This document shows positions 63,786 through 64,000 of a stretch of 64,000 nucleotides of DNA, one piece after another (positions within the stretch are counted from its first letter, which is position 1; each line of letters begins with the position of its first letter). The position numbers and the translations under genes were made by a program. This stretch comes from Sporothrix humicola (lineage: Eukaryota > Ascomycota > Sordariomycetes > Ophiostomatales > Ophiostomataceae), in the NCBI GenBank assembly GCA_021396245.1, contig WNYE01000048.1, forward strand, positions 1-64,000, in the 5' to 3' direction. The notes under the pieces are model-generated. The model was not told the DNA's origin. It searched no databases and was given only the letters and a program-made list of their open reading frames with translations.

Positions 63786-64000
63786 ATGGCCAAGCCAGTT
63801 GCACTTGTCACTGGCGCATCGGTATGTTCTTGAACCGTGTTTGTGTTTTTGACTCATTACTTTCTAATCATTCGTATCTCAGTCCGGAATGGGCGAGGGA
63901 TTCACGAGAGATCTCGTGAGGCAGGGCTGGCAAGTTGCCATGGTCGATATGCGACCCAATGCAAACCTTTTATCGGAGCTCGGCGAAAACAATGTCAGCT
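63786..64000 (+). CDS. short-chain dehydrogenase/reductase, 5' part only
   Basis: Partial gene cut by the window end. Exons are 63786..63821 and 63883 onward. The 61-bp intron has donor GTATGT and acceptor CTCAG, phase 0. The first 12 codons end in VTGAS, and the intron splits the Rossmann TGASSGMG motif exactly between its two Ser codons. The acidic residue at the end of strand 2 (AMVDMRP) suggests NAD preference. Substrate cannot be judged from about 51 residues. It has its own TATA box and a repeat-bearing promoter. Confidence 0.85.

Overview
The window is nuclear DNA of a filamentous ascomycete (Pezizomycotina, most likely Sordariomycetes). The evidence is short introns with GT...AG ends and CTAAC/CTGAC branch sites close to the acceptor, pyrimidine-rich 5' leaders with CACCATGG-type starts, GC-rich codons in coding DNA and poorer intergenic DNA, and a full set of fungal housekeeping orthologues. 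Long low-complexity expansions inside conserved proteins (flavohemoglobin, VPS28, MDM12, FAB1) recall Ophiostomatales-like genomes, but that placement is only an inference. I see no tRNA, rRNA, CRISPR array or intact transposon.

Layout. 1-135: a cluster of TTAGTC/GACTAA hexamers with a perfect hairpin. 1.36-1.70 kb: a small conserved orphan (-). 1.7-7.6 kb: no recognisable gene. 7.6-13.0 kb: RPB1 (-). 15.0-16.6 kb: SWD1 (-), divergent from THG1 (+, 17.1-18.3 kb), which converges on a TMA23-like G-patch gene (-). 19.8-21.5 kb: orphan with one membrane anchor (-), divergent from eIF4E (+, 23.0-23.9 kb). 26.7-28.4 kb: MFS permease (+), convergent with an expanded flavohemoglobin (-, 28.7-30.7 kb). 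30.7-38.1 kb: 7.4 kb without a recognisable gene, ending at an SDR polyol dehydrogenase-like gene (+). 39.4-41.8 kb: NOC2 (-), divergent from VPS28 (+), which ends 105 bp from MDM12 (-). 45.4-53.7 kb: intronless FAB1 (-), divergent from a disordered 1024-aa orphan (+, 54.8-57.9 kb). 58.1-58.6 kb: mitochondrial BolA (-). 59.8-62.0 kb: ACSF3-like acyl-CoA synthetase (+). 62.5-63.2 kb: small secreted protein (+). 63.8 kb to the end: 5' part of a second SDR (+).

Most genes are unrelated housekeeping functions: transcription and chromatin (RPB1, SWD1), tRNA maturation (THG1), ribosome biogenesis and translation (TMA23, NOC2, eIF4E), membrane identity, contact sites and endosomal sorting (FAB1, VPS28, MDM12), and mitochondrial metabolism (BolA, ACSF3-like). 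There is no biosynthetic-cluster logic. The accessory part is the MFS permease, flavohemoglobin, SDRs and secreted protein. The most unusual items are the flavohemoglobin with five low-complexity insertions, the large orphan at 54.8 kb, the secreted protein with paired Kex2-type sites, the two long gene-free regions, and the hairpin-bearing TTAGTC cluster at the left edge. No clear undescribed multi-gene system is visible. Exon coordinates were set by hand from splice signals and reading frame, without transcript data.
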